Source of the DNA: Staphylococcus agnetis
GTDB lineage: Bacteria; Bacillota; Bacilli; Staphylococcales; Staphylococcaceae
Length of the DNA stretch: 64,000 nucleotides
Assembly: GCF_002901865.1 (NCBI RefSeq)
Contig: NZ_PPQF01000006.1
Span: 1 to 64,000, forward strand
Reading direction: 5' to 3'
A program made the position numbers and the translations under genes. This document shows, piece after piece, positions 1-9,880 of this stretch. Position 1 is the first letter of the stretch. The number at the start of each line of letters is the position of its first letter. Below the pieces are notes generated by a model. The model did not search any database and had not been told where the DNA came from. It saw only the letters and a program-made list of their open reading frames with translations.

Positions 1-340
1 ATATTATAGTGAGAGTATCTATTTTATAAAAATAATGGAAAAGTATGATCAATATGACGCTCTCTATTAAACAAGAGATGACCAATATATATATAAAATT
101 TTTATATATAAAATTTTCGCTATATTCACTTACATTTATCATCCTTATATTATTAAGTGTATTGCCTATTATTACACTCGCAATAGTAATAATTGTATAA
201 ACACTTAATATTTCCCCAAAGGCTTCACTACCAAGTGAATGACTTATTGTGGGATACGCAAATAATTGCAAAGAAAAAGCAACCATTATTGTACTAGTTA
301 TTGTTTTAAAACTATCTAGTATGAAGTTCTTTTTTTCCAT
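1..340 (-). CDS. Wzx-like polysaccharide flippase, N-terminal part (cut by window edge)
   Basis: An open frame runs from an ATG at 340 to base 1 without a stop, about 113 codons. The product begins MEKKNFILDSFKTI and has hydrophobic segments at roughly residues 18-40, 46-62 and 80-105, as in the N-terminus of O-antigen/capsule repeat-unit flippases. An SD-like AAAGGAT lies just upstream. It overlaps the end of the polymerase gene by 29 bp, so it is the next gene of the capsule operon. In S. aureus type 5 the capK flippase follows capJ, which fits this position. Family assignment rests on position and membrane topology; only the N-terminus is visible. Confidence 0.6.
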   Translation of the reverse strand, partial: MEKKNFILDSFKTITSTIMVAFSLQLFAYPTISHSLGSEAFGEILSVYTIITIASVIIGNTLNNIRMINVSEYSENFIYKNFIYILVISCLIESVILIILFHYFYKIDTLTII

Positions 341-1508
341 AATTAATTATCCTTTTTCTTTTTGTAAGCATATAGAATAATACGAACCATAGTTCACTAA
401 CAACAAGATAATTAGTACTAAACATAAGTAATGTAATAGGATACAGGCCTATGAAAACAACCAATAGATCAATAGAGTTTGAATCGTAGTTTTTAATAAA
501 CCTAACGATTATAATCCCAAATAATATTAATATTGTAACTAAGCCTACAAAACCAAACGATAACATAAATTCAAGAAAAATATTATGTGGAATATTATGA
601 ATTAGATGATAATAATTAAAAGGTCCGTAACCAAATAATGGACGTTGACTAATAAAAAATGTACTCATTTGATATATTGGAGCTCGTCCAGAAGAACCAT
701 TCTGGATATCAATACCATTACTTGTAATATACTGGAAGGTACGGCTTTCTCCTGCAGATGTGACAATGAAATATACAAGCATTGCAAAACTAGCAAAACC
801 AATAAGGTAAATAAATAACTTTAAAAAAGAACTAACATTTTTCCTGAATGTTAAAACAATTATGTAAAAAATAATATATAAAATCAGTAATACTGCTCCT
901 CCACGTCCCCCTGGGATGAATACCGATGGTATGGTTAAAAGAATGAATGTATAGTAAAACCAATTGTTTTTATTTGAATTTACTATTACGAGATATAAGC
1001 CAATACCAACAGTAAACGCTGCTAAATATGATGCATTTTGATAATTTAATAATCCAAATAAAATATAACTTGGTAATGTCCCTAATAAATAAGGTATTAA
1101 AATAATGCCAATAAAAGTAAAAGAAAATATTGTAAATATAAATTTAAAAAATTTAATTACGTGTGCCTTCTCTATATCTTTAATATAAACCCCTGCTATT
1201 GAAGCCGAAATACACCATAGAGTGAAAAATAAAATAGTGTTAGTCGCTAACTTCTCCTCATTATGCGGAGACATAAAATAGCTCGCATAAATTAAAAATA
1301 AAATACTAACTAAAAAAATGATTCCTAATGGGACTCGTTTCGTTTTAAATATTCGTATCAGTACATATAAACTTGTGATTAAAGCAACTAATATTTGAGA
1401 TGGGTAGTATAATGATTCAATCGGAATTCGAAATATTTCCTTCATTAACCCTGAAAGTACGATAAATATATTCATACTCATTATTGATGCAATAACAACG
1501 TACTTCAT
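312..1508 (-). CDS. O-antigen/capsule polymerase-like membrane protein (Wzy type)
   Basis: The 398-aa product is almost wholly hydrophobic, with 10-12 membrane segments. It carries the late periplasmic-loop pattern of O-antigen ligase/polymerase proteins: residues around GYGPFNYYHLIHNIPHNIF, where the HN-rich motif is typical. Family members join repeat units on the outer face of the membrane. It sits between the GT4 gene and the flippase, 21 bp after the GT4 stop, the place of capJ in the S. aureus type 5 order. Polymerases of this kind diverge fast, so linkage and serotype cannot be read from the sequence. Confidence 0.75.
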   Translation of the reverse strand: MKYVVIASIMSMNIFIVLSGLMKEIFRIPIESLYYPSQILVALITSLYVLIRIFKTKRVPLGIIFLVSILFLIYASYFMSPHNEEKLATNTILFFTLWCISASIAGVYIKDIEKAHVIKFFKFIFTIFSFTFIGIILIPYLLGTLPSYILFGLLNYQNASYLAAFTVGIGLYLVIVNSNKNNWFYYTFILLTIPSVFIPGGRGGAVLLILYIIFYIIVLTFRKNVSSFLKLFIYLIGFASFAMLVYFIVTSAGESRTFQYITSNGIDIQNGSSGRAPIYQMSTFFISQRPLFGYGPFNYYHLIHNIPHNIFLEFMLSFGFVGLVTILILFGIIIVRFIKNYDSNSIDLLVVFIGLYPITLLMFSTNYLVVSELWFVLFYMLTKRKRIINYGKKELHTR

Positions 1509-1529
1509 TTGTGGTCACTCTCTTCCTAG

Positions 1530-2639
1530 CTATGAATTGGTTAGATATAATGCTTTGAGTTTTTCACTTTCTTTTTGCCAGTTTAATTGATGTGCTGCTT
1601 GAATGGCATTGTTTCTAAGAGATTGATAAAGAGAATGATCTGACTTTAATTCTCTAACCGCTTGTGCTATATTTTCTGGCGTCACTTCGTCAATGACAAT
1701 CCCAAAATTATACCTATTATTTAAATAAATATGTTCTTTTACTGGCGATAAAATTACTGGTAATCCAGCATGAATACATTCAAAGATTTTGTTAGAAACA
1801 GTGTACTCATAATTTATCGATACCGGTTTAGTTAATACTACACCAATATGACTTTCTGTTAATTTAGGTATTAATTCATTTATTTCAACAGCAGAATCAA
1901 AAAAACAGTTATTAATATCCTCTTTTTTAACTATTTCTTTTAACTCATGCTCTAGTGGACCGAAACCACGAATTACAAAGCGTGTATCTTTTTCAATTTT
2001 CGCAGCATGAATAAATTCATCATAACCACGGTTTGAAACAATCTGACCTTGATAAACAACTTCAAATAATTTATGTTTCTGTCTTAATAAGTCAACATCA
2101 GTCAACATAGGAGCATTAGTAATTACATGAGCTTCTTTTTTATATCCCATTTTAAGGTAATATTCTTTAGCTGCATAACTTACAGTTATAAAGCTATCAA
2201 CTTTTTTAATGATTCTTTTTTCAATGAATTGAACTAAAGATGATAAAACCTTAATCCTGTTTACATTAGAGTTTTTAGCATAAATTTCATGTGCATCGTA
2301 CACCACTTTTGCATTACGGTATCCAGATAAAAACACTATAAATAAAACATCAAAATCATTCGCATGAATGACATCAGGTTGATACTTCCTGATTTCCTTT
2401 GATACGTTAAAGGCAAATTTTATTCGATTGATAATTTTTGATACCATTTTAGTATCGTCAATTTTTTTACCTAACAGTTTTAAGTTAAAGTTCAATTTTG
2501 CTAAACGTTCATTTGTAGCTCTTTCGTTATTCTTCCCCAATATAAGATACGTATCAGTAACAGATTTAATGGTTTCAACTTGTTTTAGCACCCTGGGGTC
2601 TTGAACAACATTACTCGATACGATATTTAAAATCTTCAT
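1530..2639 (-). CDS. Capsule glycosyltransferase, GT4 family
   Basis: The product is a 369-aa GT-B glycosyltransferase. The N-terminal half has a Rossmann-type start (MKILNIVSSNVVQDPRVLKQ), the acceptor-side HANDFD motif and VVYDAHEIY. The C-terminal half has the GT4 donor-site pattern with the EX7E-like region FECIHAGLPVILSPVKEH. It would act at the inner face of the membrane, adding one sugar to the lipid-linked capsule repeat unit. The start is the ATG at 2639: the GTG three codons upstream lies inside the AGGTGG ribosome site. Length and position match capI of the S. aureus type 5 cluster. The sugar transferred is unknown. Confidence 0.8.
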   Translation of the reverse strand: MKILNIVSSNVVQDPRVLKQVETIKSVTDTYLILGKNNERATNERLAKLNFNLKLLGKKIDDTKMVSKIINRIKFAFNVSKEIRKYQPDVIHANDFDVLFIVFLSGYRNAKVVYDAHEIYAKNSNVNRIKVLSSLVQFIEKRIIKKVDSFITVSYAAKEYYLKMGYKKEAHVITNAPMLTDVDLLRQKHKLFEVVYQGQIVSNRGYDEFIHAAKIEKDTRFVIRGFGPLEHELKEIVKKEDINNCFFDSAVEINELIPKLTESHIGVVLTKPVSINYEYTVSNKIFECIHAGLPVILSPVKEHIYLNNRYNFGIVIDEVTPENIAQAVRELKSDHSLYQSLRNNAIQAAHQLNWQKESEKLKALYLTNS

Positions 2640-2656
2640 ATATACCACCTACACAT

Positions 2657-3265
2657 TTAATCAATGGAGAAGTGTTCTGCGTTTAATTCAGTGTGTGACT
2701 TTAACCACCATTGACTCTCTTGTAATTTTTTTATAGTTTCATCATCAAAGCGCTTTTTCACAAATTGTGCAGGTACTCCACCAACAATTGTATATGGCTC
2801 AACGTCTTTAGTAACCACAGCGCCAGTTGCCACAACAGCGCCATCCCCAATGGTTACGCCATCTTTTACTACAACATTCGCTCCAATCCATACATCGTTT
2901 TTAATTATCGTTCGCTGTGGTTGATCATCAAACTTAAGATATGCTGATGTTAAACCAAATGGATTATTGTTGGAATAAAAGACTGGTGAACTGCTAAACA
3001 AATGTGTTGGATGTTTTCCTAGACCCATTTTGACATTAGAAGAGATTGAGCAATAATGCCCAATTTCTACATTATTAAAATCACTTTCGAAACCGACATA
3101 ACTATACTTTCCAAAATGACAGTTCCTAATTTTACACAGACGGTCGATGTAATTATGACCCTCAAACGTACTGTTATGAACATAAGCCAACCGATTGATT
3201 TTTATATTTTTTTCTTTAGACGATTGATTTTTAAAGAGCTTCAAAACTTTTGAAATCATAGACAT
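2657..3265 (-). CDS. Capsule O-acetyltransferase, hexapeptide-repeat (CapH-like)
   Basis: A 202-aa left-handed beta-helix acetyltransferase. Repeating I-G-x-x-x-x-I/V hexads run through the middle and C-terminal parts, with the family motif [20 protein letters not shown] and the ending [12 protein letters not shown] typical of the CatB/VatD branch. Such enzymes move acetyl from acetyl-CoA to a sugar hydroxyl. The ATG at 3265 shares one base with the capG stop (TAATG) and has GGAGA 8 nt upstream, so translation is probably coupled. capH holds the same place in the S. aureus type 5 cluster. Acceptor sugar is inferred only. Confidence 0.78.
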   Translation of the reverse strand: MSMISKVLKLFKNQSSKEKNIKINRLAYVHNSTFEGHNYIDRLCKIRNCHFGKYSYVGFESDFNNVEIGHYCSISSNVKMGLGKHPTHLFSSSPVFYSNNNPFGLTSAYLKFDDQPQRTIIKNDVWIGANVVVKDGVTIGDGAVVATGAVVTKDVEPYTIVGGVPAQFVKKRFDDETIKKLQESQWWLKSHTELNAEHFSID

Positions 3266-4392
3266 TATAGTTTTCTCCATGTATTACGATTGATAATATC
3301 TTTATAACTTTGAATGATTTTTACAACTTTTATCGAAACATTTGTATCTTTATAATCAATCGCATCAATCATCGGCTCATTATTGTTTTGCATGGCACGT
3401 GCCATTTCAACAGATTGCACTAAGTTTTCATATGTGATTCCGCCAATGATGACGGTACCTTTATCTAAAACTTCAGGGCGTTCTGTGGAAGTTCGTATTA
3501 ATACACCTGGAAACTTTAACATCGAGGACTCTTCTGAAAGTGTGCCACTGTCTGAAAGCACGACAAATGCATTTTTTTGTAATGCATTATAATCAAAAAA
3601 CCCAAAAGGTTTCAGTTGTTTTACTAATGGATGGAATTTAAAATTACGTTCCTCAATTTTTTTCCAACTCCGTGGGTGTGTTGAATAAATAATTGGCATT
3701 TGATATTTTTCTGCAATGTCATTAATCGCATTCATTAATGACATAAAATTATCCTCATGATCAATGTTTTCTTCACGATGCGCAGAGACTAAAATATATT
3801 CTTGCGGCTTTAAATTGAGCGTATTTAACACATCACTATGATTAATTTTGTCTGCGTGTGCTTCTAGCACTTCTTTCATAGGCGATCCTGTCACGAAAAT
3901 ATTTTCTTTTTTAAACCCTTCATCAAGTAGATAACGTCGACTATGTTCCGTATATGGTAAGTTGACGTCACTCACGTGGTCTACGATTTTACGATTAATC
4001 TCTTCAGGGACATTTTGATCGAAACAACGGTTCCCCGCTTCCATATGAAAAACTGGTATTTTAAGCCGTTTTGCAGCGACTGCCGATAAACAACTATTCG
4101 TATCGCCTAAAATGAGCAATGCGTCAGGTTGTTCTTGCGAAAGGACTTCGTAAGATTTTGCAATGATATTTCCCATTGTATCTCCTAAATGCGTCCCTAC
4201 AGCTTCTAAATAATAATCAGGTGCGCGAAGTTCTAAATCGTCAAAAAACACTTGGTTTAACGTATAATCGTAATTTTGACCTGTATGCACGAGTACTTGA
4301 TTAAAATAGCGGTCGCACGCTTTAATCGTTGATGATAAACGGATGATTTCAGGTCGTGTACCAACAATTGTCATGAGCTTGAGTTTCGTCAT
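3265..4392 (-). CDS. capG: UDP-GlcNAc 2-epimerase-family enzyme CapG
   Basis: A 375-aa GT-B-fold epimerase of the WecB/CapG type. Visible signatures are [10 protein letters not shown] at the N-terminus, [10 protein letters not shown] near residue 120, SAHREENID near 205 and [11 protein letters not shown] near 285. In S. aureus, CapE, CapF and CapG together turn UDP-GlcNAc into UDP-L-FucNAc, with CapG doing the C-2 epimerisation. Here it follows capF by 2 bp and overlaps the acetyltransferase start. Length equals the S. aureus protein. A plain UDP-ManNAc-making epimerase is the alternative, less likely given capE and capF next door. Confidence 0.92.
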   Translation of the reverse strand: MTKLKLMTIVGTRPEIIRLSSTIKACDRYFNQVLVHTGQNYDYTLNQVFFDDLELRAPDYYLEAVGTHLGDTMGNIIAKSYEVLSQEQPDALLILGDTNSCLSAVAAKRLKIPVFHMEAGNRCFDQNVPEEINRKIVDHVSDVNLPYTEHSRRYLLDEGFKKENIFVTGSPMKEVLEAHADKINHSDVLNTLNLKPQEYILVSAHREENIDHEDNFMSLMNAINDIAEKYQMPIIYSTHPRSWKKIEERNFKFHPLVKQLKPFGFFDYNALQKNAFVVLSDSGTLSEESSMLKFPGVLIRTSTERPEVLDKGTVIIGGITYENLVQSVEMARAMQNNNEPMIDAIDYKDTNVSIKVVKIIQSYKDIINRNTWRKL

Positions 4393-4394
4393 AG

Positions 4395-5504
4395 TTAGAC
4401 CTCCAAGAAATAGGTATCAGGATGGTCAGGATCAAACATTTCATTGACCCACATAATTGTCACCATATCTGACTCACCTAAATTTTCTATATTATGTGTA
4501 TAGCCTACTGGTATATCGACAACTTCTAATTTTTGATCTGATACAAAATATTCTATGATGTCCGATTCACCAGGTTTCCGGAATCGTATTACCCCTTCAC
4601 CACTAACAACTAAAAATTTTTCATTTTTTGTATGGTGCCAATGATTCCCTTTTACAATACCCGGTTTAGAAATATTAACCGATACTTGTCCGCGGTCTGG
4701 TGATTTTATAAATTCAGTAAATGACCCACGCGTATCTTTATGCATAACTAAATCGTAGCTAAATGCATCCTTAGGTAAATAGCTTAAATACGTACTATAG
4801 AGTGCTTTTTCAAAAGGATTGTCTAGTTTAGGAAGTTGTCGATTGGTACGCGTTGCTTTGAATTTTTGAATTAAATCCGCAATAACCCCTAATGAAACTT
4901 CGTATATTTGTGGGACGATAGGACGATGATTTTCAATTGTAGGATGCCCTTCAATTGCGCGTTTCAATTCTTCAACAACATCATCAATATAATTAAGGCG
5001 TAACATCACGTTAGGATCATTAACTTGAATCGGTTCATCATGTGCAATGTTATGGCAAAAAGTTGCGACCACAGAATTGTAGTTCGGTCTACACCACTTC
5101 CCAAATAAGTTCGGGAAGCGATAAATGACAACCTCATTGCCATTTTCTTGACTGAAAGCTTCAAGTACGTTTTCTCCTTCACGCTTACTATTGCCATAAG
5201 GGTTGTCGCGCTCTGCTTGTATTGATGATGATAAAATGATTCGTGGATGTTTCGGATTCGATTTAACGATTCGTAGCATGTCATCAAGTAATGACACGTT
5301 GCCTTTTTTGAATTCTTCCTCATGTTTTGGACGATTAACACCGGCTAAATGGACGATGACGTCTGCAATTTTATAAGCATGCTCTCGGTCATAATCAGAT
5401 GTATCTCGTGTTACAGTGAGGAGTTCATGGTCCGTCGTTGCTTTCATATCGTAATATAAGTTTTGACCTACAAAGCCGTTAGCACCTGTAATTACAACTT
5501 TCAT
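4395..5504 (-). CDS. capF: CapF: NADPH-dependent C-4 reductase with cupin domain
   Basis: A 369-aa bifunctional enzyme. The N-terminal SDR domain starts MKVVITGANGFVGQN (dinucleotide site) and has the NPYGNSKREGE active-site segment. The C-terminal cupin holds the metal-binding histidines in KGNHWHHTKNEKFLVV. In the UDP-FucNAc pathway the cupin performs C-3 epimerisation and the SDR domain NADPH reduction at C-4 of the CapE product. It ends 2 bp before capG and starts 3 bp after capE, so the genes form one tight operon. Confidence 0.93.
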   Translation of the reverse strand: MKVVITGANGFVGQNLYYDMKATTDHELLTVTRDTSDYDREHAYKIADVIVHLAGVNRPKHEEEFKKGNVSLLDDMLRIVKSNPKHPRIILSSSIQAERDNPYGNSKREGENVLEAFSQENGNEVVIYRFPNLFGKWCRPNYNSVVATFCHNIAHDEPIQVNDPNVMLRLNYIDDVVEELKRAIEGHPTIENHRPIVPQIYEVSLGVIADLIQKFKATRTNRQLPKLDNPFEKALYSTYLSYLPKDAFSYDLVMHKDTRGSFTEFIKSPDRGQVSVNISKPGIVKGNHWHHTKNEKFLVVSGEGVIRFRKPGESDIIEYFVSDQKLEVVDIPVGYTHNIENLGESDMVTIMWVNEMFDPDHPDTYFLEV

Positions 5505-5507
5505 TTT

Positions 5508-6542
5508 CTATTCCCCTTTGCGCGCTTTTTGAACTGCTGCGACTTCATTTCTGACATACTCCAACGTAAGTAACTTCTCTTTAATTTCTTCAATAGACAG
5601 TTGGTGCGTATTGTCTGAATTGTATTCGTACGCATCTGTTATTTTATGACTACCTTTTTCATAATATTTATCATAATTTAAGTCACGCGCATCTGCCGGT
5701 ACTCTAAAATAATCTCCCATATCCTCTGATTGCGCATATTCTTCACGTGTGAGCAGCGTTTCAGCTTTCTTTTCCCCATGTCGTGTACCAATAATTTTAA
5801 TGTCATTATCCGCATTGAAAAGTTCAAGTAACGCTTGTGCTAAGTCTCCTACTGTTGACGCTGGCGCTTTCTGAACCATAATATCGCCGGTATGGGCGTG
5901 TTTAAATGCATGGATAACAAGTTCCACCGCTTCTTCTAAACTCATTAAAAATCGTGTCATGTCAGGATCTGTAATTGTTAAAGGTTCACCGTTTTTAATT
6001 TTGTCGATAAATAACGGAATAACAGAACCGCGTGACGCCATCACATTGCCATATCGCGTCCCGCATATTAACGTTTCATCCGCATCAACATTTCGTGATT
6101 TAGCGACAAATACTTTTTCCATCATTGCTTTAGAAATGCCCATTGCATTGATTGGGTATGCCGCTTTATCTGTAGAAAGACAAATGACCTTTTTTACATT
6201 TTCACGAATAGCAGCTTGAATAACGTTCTCTGTTCCTAAAATGTTCGTTTTCACCGCTTCGATTGGGAAAAACTCACACGATGGCACTTGTTTTAACGCA
6301 GCCGCATGAAAGACAAAATCAACACCACGTGTCGCTGTTTCAACACTCAAGCTGTCACGTACATCACCTAAATAAAATTTAAGTTTCGGGTTATTGTATT
6401 GTTTTCTTAAATCGTCTTGCTTTTTTTCATCGCGTGAAAAAACACGAATTTCTTTTATATCTGTTTCTAAAAAACGATCCACTACAGCTTGGCCGAATGA
6501 CCCTGTGCCCCCTGTAATGAGTATTGTTTTATCTTTAAACAT
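5508..6542 (-). CDS. capE: CapE: UDP-GlcNAc 4,6-dehydratase/5-epimerase
   Basis: A 344-aa extended SDR. It has the NAD site LITGGTGSFGQAVVDRF, then FHAAALKQVPSCEFFP, STDKAAYPINAMGISK (the Met replacing the usual catalytic Tyr is characteristic of the CapE group) and ICGTRYGNVMASRGSV. It converts UDP-GlcNAc to the 4-keto-6-deoxy intermediate used by CapF. The ATG at 6542 is chosen because it gives the S. aureus-like start MFKDK, has AGGGTG upstream and leaves 10 bp after capD. Earlier in-frame ATGs would run into capD. Confidence 0.94.
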   Translation of the reverse strand: MFKDKTILITGGTGSFGQAVVDRFLETDIKEIRVFSRDEKKQDDLRKQYNNPKLKFYLGDVRDSLSVETATRGVDFVFHAAALKQVPSCEFFPIEAVKTNILGTENVIQAAIRENVKKVICLSTDKAAYPINAMGISKAMMEKVFVAKSRNVDADETLICGTRYGNVMASRGSVIPLFIDKIKNGEPLTITDPDMTRFLMSLEEAVELVIHAFKHAHTGDIMVQKAPASTVGDLAQALLELFNADNDIKIIGTRHGEKKAETLLTREEYAQSEDMGDYFRVPADARDLNYDKYYEKGSHKITDAYEYNSDNTHQLSIEEIKEKLLTLEYVRNEVAAVQKARKGE

Positions 6543-6552
6543 CGACATCACC

Positions 6553-8361
6553 CTATTTATCATGATTATTTGCAATATCTAAAATACGCTGTTTCGTAAA
6601 ATGTTGTGTTAACTCATCTAAAATTGCGTTGATTTCTGACTTACTCACTTCTTTTACTTTTCCGCGATAAATTTTGTCATAAACTTGTTCTGGGTGTATT
6701 TCATCATCACTTAAAAGTTCTTCGTACAATTTTTCTCCAGGTCGTACGCCTGTAAACTCAATGCCTATATCTTCAATGCTATAGCCACTTAACCGAATTA
6801 AATTTTTAGCAAGATCTACAATTTTAACAGGCTCTCCCATGTCTAATACAAACACTTCGCCACCTTGAGCAAGTGTGCCAGCCTGTAAAACAAGTCTCGA
6901 CGCTTCGGGTATCGTCATGAAATACCGCGTCATATCAGGATGTGTTACCGTTACAGGACCTCCTGCTTCAATTTGCTTTTTAAATAATGGAATTACGGAA
7001 CCTCTTGAACCTAAAACATTGCCAAATCTTACTGCGACAAGATCGGTTTTCCCTGAATGGTCATTGAGACTTTGAACAATCATTTCAGCCACACGCTTAC
7101 TTGCCCCCATGACATTAGGTGGGTTCACCGCTTTATCCGTTGAAATCATTACGAATTTTCGTACTTCATATTGTTTTGCGATTTCGGCAACATTTTTAGT
7201 CCCTATCACATTATTTTTTACAGCTTCATGCGGATTCGCTTCCATCAAAGGCACATGCTTATGTGCTGCCGCATGATAGATTACATAAGGTTGATGTGCT
7301 TTAACAATCATCTCGATGCGGTCGCGATCTTGTACATCTGCAATCACTGGAATGATGTCTATACGCTCTTTATATAATCCTTGGAGTTCTTGATGAATCA
7401 AATAAATGCTGTTTTCACCATGACCGACTAAGACAATGCGCTCAGGTTCAAACTTACACACTTGTCGACATATTTCTGATCCGATAGAACCCCCAGCCCC
7501 AGTCACTAAAACGGTACGTCCAGTGAGTTCTTTTGAAATCGCTGCCATATCTAATTCCACTGGATCACGTCCAAGTAAGTCTTCAACTTCAACTTTTTTC
7601 AGTTGTTGGACTTCAAGTTCACCCGTCATCACACTTTCAATATCTGGCATGATTAATACTTCCACACCTGGATGTTCTGCTATTTTAGTAATTTCTTGAA
7701 GCCGTTTATGCGGTAATGTCGGAATGGCTATAATCACTTTCTTAATTCGGAATCGTTTAATCAATTCGGGGATATCTTGAGTTGTCCCTTGCACTTTAAC
7801 CCCTTGCGCAATATGCATGTTTTGCTTTCGAGGATTATCGTCTACAGCAAGTACAGGTTCCATCCCCATGTAAGGACTGCGATACATTTGATTAATAAGC
7901 ATCGAACCGCCTTCACCTGCACCCACTATCATTGTGGGTTTCTTCTTTACATTGTCCGACATAAATACACGACGATAGACGCGCCAAGATAACCTTGACC
8001 CACCAATTAAAATCAGATGCATCATCCATGTGATGAAATAAAGTCTAAAAAACGGTGGCTTGAAGGTTATCAATGGGACGAGTAATGCCGTGACCAATAT
8101 TGATGCTGTGACTGCTCTTACGATTAGTAACAATTCGTTCACACTAGCATATTCCCATGCGCGATGGTACAAATCAAATAGCCATGCAAACAAATGGTGA
8201 GAACACAGTAATAGTAAAGATGATAATAATAGTACTCTTACAGAATATCCTGCAAAAAACGGTTCTAATATGTAGTAACCTATAAAAATAGATCCAGTTA
8301 CAATGATGGAATCTAATAATATTAATAATAAAAATCTTAAGCGAGCGGGTACTTTAGACAC
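6553..8361 (-). CDS. capD: CapD: membrane-bound nucleotide-sugar 4,6-dehydratase
   Basis: A 602-aa protein. Four or so membrane helices fill residues 1-130, followed by a first Rossmann domain (MIVGAGEGGSMLI) and then the catalytic SDR domain with LVTGAGGSIGSEICRQV and STDKAVNPPNVMGASKR. It belongs to the CapD/PglF/EpsC group, which dehydrates UDP-GlcNAc. In S. aureus CapD starts the UDP-D-FucNAc branch. It lies between capC and capE with short gaps. Length matches the family. Confidence 0.93.
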   Translation of the reverse strand: MSKVPARLRFLLLILLDSIIVTGSIFIGYYILEPFFAGYSVRVLLLSSLLLLCSHHLFAWLFDLYHRAWEYASVNELLLIVRAVTASILVTALLVPLITFKPPFFRLYFITWMMHLILIGGSRLSWRVYRRVFMSDNVKKKPTMIVGAGEGGSMLINQMYRSPYMGMEPVLAVDDNPRKQNMHIAQGVKVQGTTQDIPELIKRFRIKKVIIAIPTLPHKRLQEITKIAEHPGVEVLIMPDIESVMTGELEVQQLKKVEVEDLLGRDPVELDMAAISKELTGRTVLVTGAGGSIGSEICRQVCKFEPERIVLVGHGENSIYLIHQELQGLYKERIDIIPVIADVQDRDRIEMIVKAHQPYVIYHAAAHKHVPLMEANPHEAVKNNVIGTKNVAEIAKQYEVRKFVMISTDKAVNPPNVMGASKRVAEMIVQSLNDHSGKTDLVAVRFGNVLGSRGSVIPLFKKQIEAGGPVTVTHPDMTRYFMTIPEASRLVLQAGTLAQGGEVFVLDMGEPVKIVDLAKNLIRLSGYSIEDIGIEFTGVRPGEKLYEELLSDDEIHPEQVYDKIYRGKVKEVSKSEINAILDELTQHFTKQRILDIANNHDK

Positions 8362-8389
8362 TCGACATTCCCCCTATAACTACTTACCC

Positions 8390-9160
8390 CTAAAACAACC
8401 CAAACCATTTTTTCTTTTTAAAGTTCATTTCGGGCTGAAGTTTTTCTATCTCTTCTCCATTAAGGATGTATCTTGCGTTATGTTGTAACTGTTCAATTCG
8501 ATCTAAAGTTGTCTGATTTAATTTAGCATCTTGTAATGTTCGGTAATTAAAGGGTCGACGCTCTACATGATGCGCATCAGAGGCAATCAAATGTGCCAGA
8601 TGATTATCGATAATTGTGATCGCTGCTTTTTGAATATTTTTGCCATGTTTACCAGTCAAAGCGCCCACAGTCACTTGACTTAATGCGCCTGCTTCAACAA
8701 GATTATATAATAATGACAAATCTTCAATGATGATTTTATTGCGTTCAGGATGTGCAATGATTGGTACATAACCTAATATTTTTAATTCATAAAATAATTC
8801 TTGCGTATAATTTGGTATTTGATTTGAAGGAAATTCAATGAGGAGATATTTCGTATGATTGAGCCCTTGAATTAAACCTTCGTCAAGTGCTTTTAAAAAC
8901 TGGTCACTGATTCTTACTTCTTGACCAGGATAAATACTAACGTTGATACCTTCTTTGATCAGTCGTTCATTTAATGCTTTCACTTGCGGTTCAATTTCTA
9001 TAAATGTGTTATCAAACATAGGATGTAGGTGATGTGGTGTAGCAATAATATCCGTGATGCCGTCTTGCTCGGCTTGACGCAACAGTTGAAGTTGATCTTC
9101 AACTGTTTTAGGTCCGTCGTCAATGCCATATAAGACGTGCGCATGAATGTCCACAGTCAT
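8390..9160 (-). CDS. capC: CapC: PHP-family tyrosine-protein phosphatase
   Basis: A 256-aa PHP-domain phosphatase of the CapC/YwqE/CpsB type. Metal-binding signatures are DIHAHVLYGIDDGPKT at the N-terminus, the early TPHH, then HPERN and SDAHH. It removes phosphate from the CapB tyrosine cluster and thereby cycles capsule chain assembly. Its ATG overlaps the capB stop by 4 bp (ATGA), the usual arrangement for this kinase/phosphatase pair. The product is cytoplasmic. Confidence 0.93.
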   Translation of the reverse strand: MTVDIHAHVLYGIDDGPKTVEDQLQLLRQAEQDGITDIIATPHHLHPMFDNTFIEIEPQVKALNERLIKEGINVSIYPGQEVRISDQFLKALDEGLIQGLNHTKYLLIEFPSNQIPNYTQELFYELKILGYVPIIAHPERNKIIIEDLSLLYNLVEAGALSQVTVGALTGKHGKNIQKAAITIIDNHLAHLIASDAHHVERRPFNYRTLQDAKLNQTTLDRIEQLQHNARYILNGEEIEKLQPEMNFKKKKWFGLF

Positions 9161-9864
9161 CGTTCTTCTGCTCCATAATACGCATAATATTCATCACTTT
9201 TACCTTTTAGCTTATTCAGCACCACACCGAGGAGATTCGCGCCTGTTTTTTCCAATAATTCTTTAGCGCGTTGAATTTCTTTGCGGTTATTATTGTTAAC
9301 GTCAATGACTAATACAACTTGCTTCGATACTTTTGCGACAAGTTGTGAGTCCGTTACGGAATTCACTGGTGGCGTATCGATGACGATAAAATCATAAACT
9401 TCTTGCGCAGATTCAAAAACATTTTTAAATGCTTTAGAGTTTAACATTTCAGATGGATTTGGTGGCACAGGACCAGATGTAAGTACATCTAAATTTTCTA
9501 TATGCGTTTGTTTAATTGCGATATCCCCTGAAGATTGACCTGAAAGTAAGCTTGATAAACCTTCTTTGTTACTCAGTTCAAAGATAAAATGTTGTGTCGG
9601 TTTTCGCATATCCGCATCAATTATAAGCGTTCGGTAATTCGATTGCGCATACGTAATTGCTAAATTCGCACTTACAGTTGATTTACCTGAAGATGGACGC
9701 GCTGAAGTAATGACAACACTAGTTAAATCATCATTCACATTTGAAAAGCTAATATTAGTACGAATCCCTCTAAATTGTTCACTTACTGGTGATTTCGGCG
9801 TATGATCTACAATGAGTTTCTTTTTATCACTTACCGTTTTTTTATGCTTTTTTGATTTAAACAT
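9157..9864 (-). CDS. capB: CapB: capsule tyrosine kinase (BY-kinase)
   Basis: A 235-aa BY-kinase cytoplasmic domain. Walker A is SARPSSGKST (Lys61), Walker A' is LIIDADMRKPTQH and Walker B is DFIVIDTPP. The C-terminal tail has four tyrosines (226, 227, 229, 230) in DEYYAYYGAEER, the autophosphorylation cluster. It needs the CapA transmembrane activator encoded just upstream. Phosphorylation state controls chain length and also UDP-sugar enzymes in S. aureus. Spacing is 16 bp from capA and there is a 4-bp overlap with capC. Confidence 0.94.
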   Translation of the reverse strand: MFKSKKHKKTVSDKKKLIVDHTPKSPVSEQFRGIRTNISFSNVNDDLTSVVITSARPSSGKSTVSANLAITYAQSNYRTLIIDADMRKPTQHFIFELSNKEGLSSLLSGQSSGDIAIKQTHIENLDVLTSGPVPPNPSEMLNSKAFKNVFESAQEVYDFIVIDTPPVNSVTDSQLVAKVSKQVVLVIDVNNNNRKEIQRAKELLEKTGANLLGVVLNKLKGKSDEYYAYYGAEER

Positions 9865-9880
9865 CGATGTTTCATCCTTT

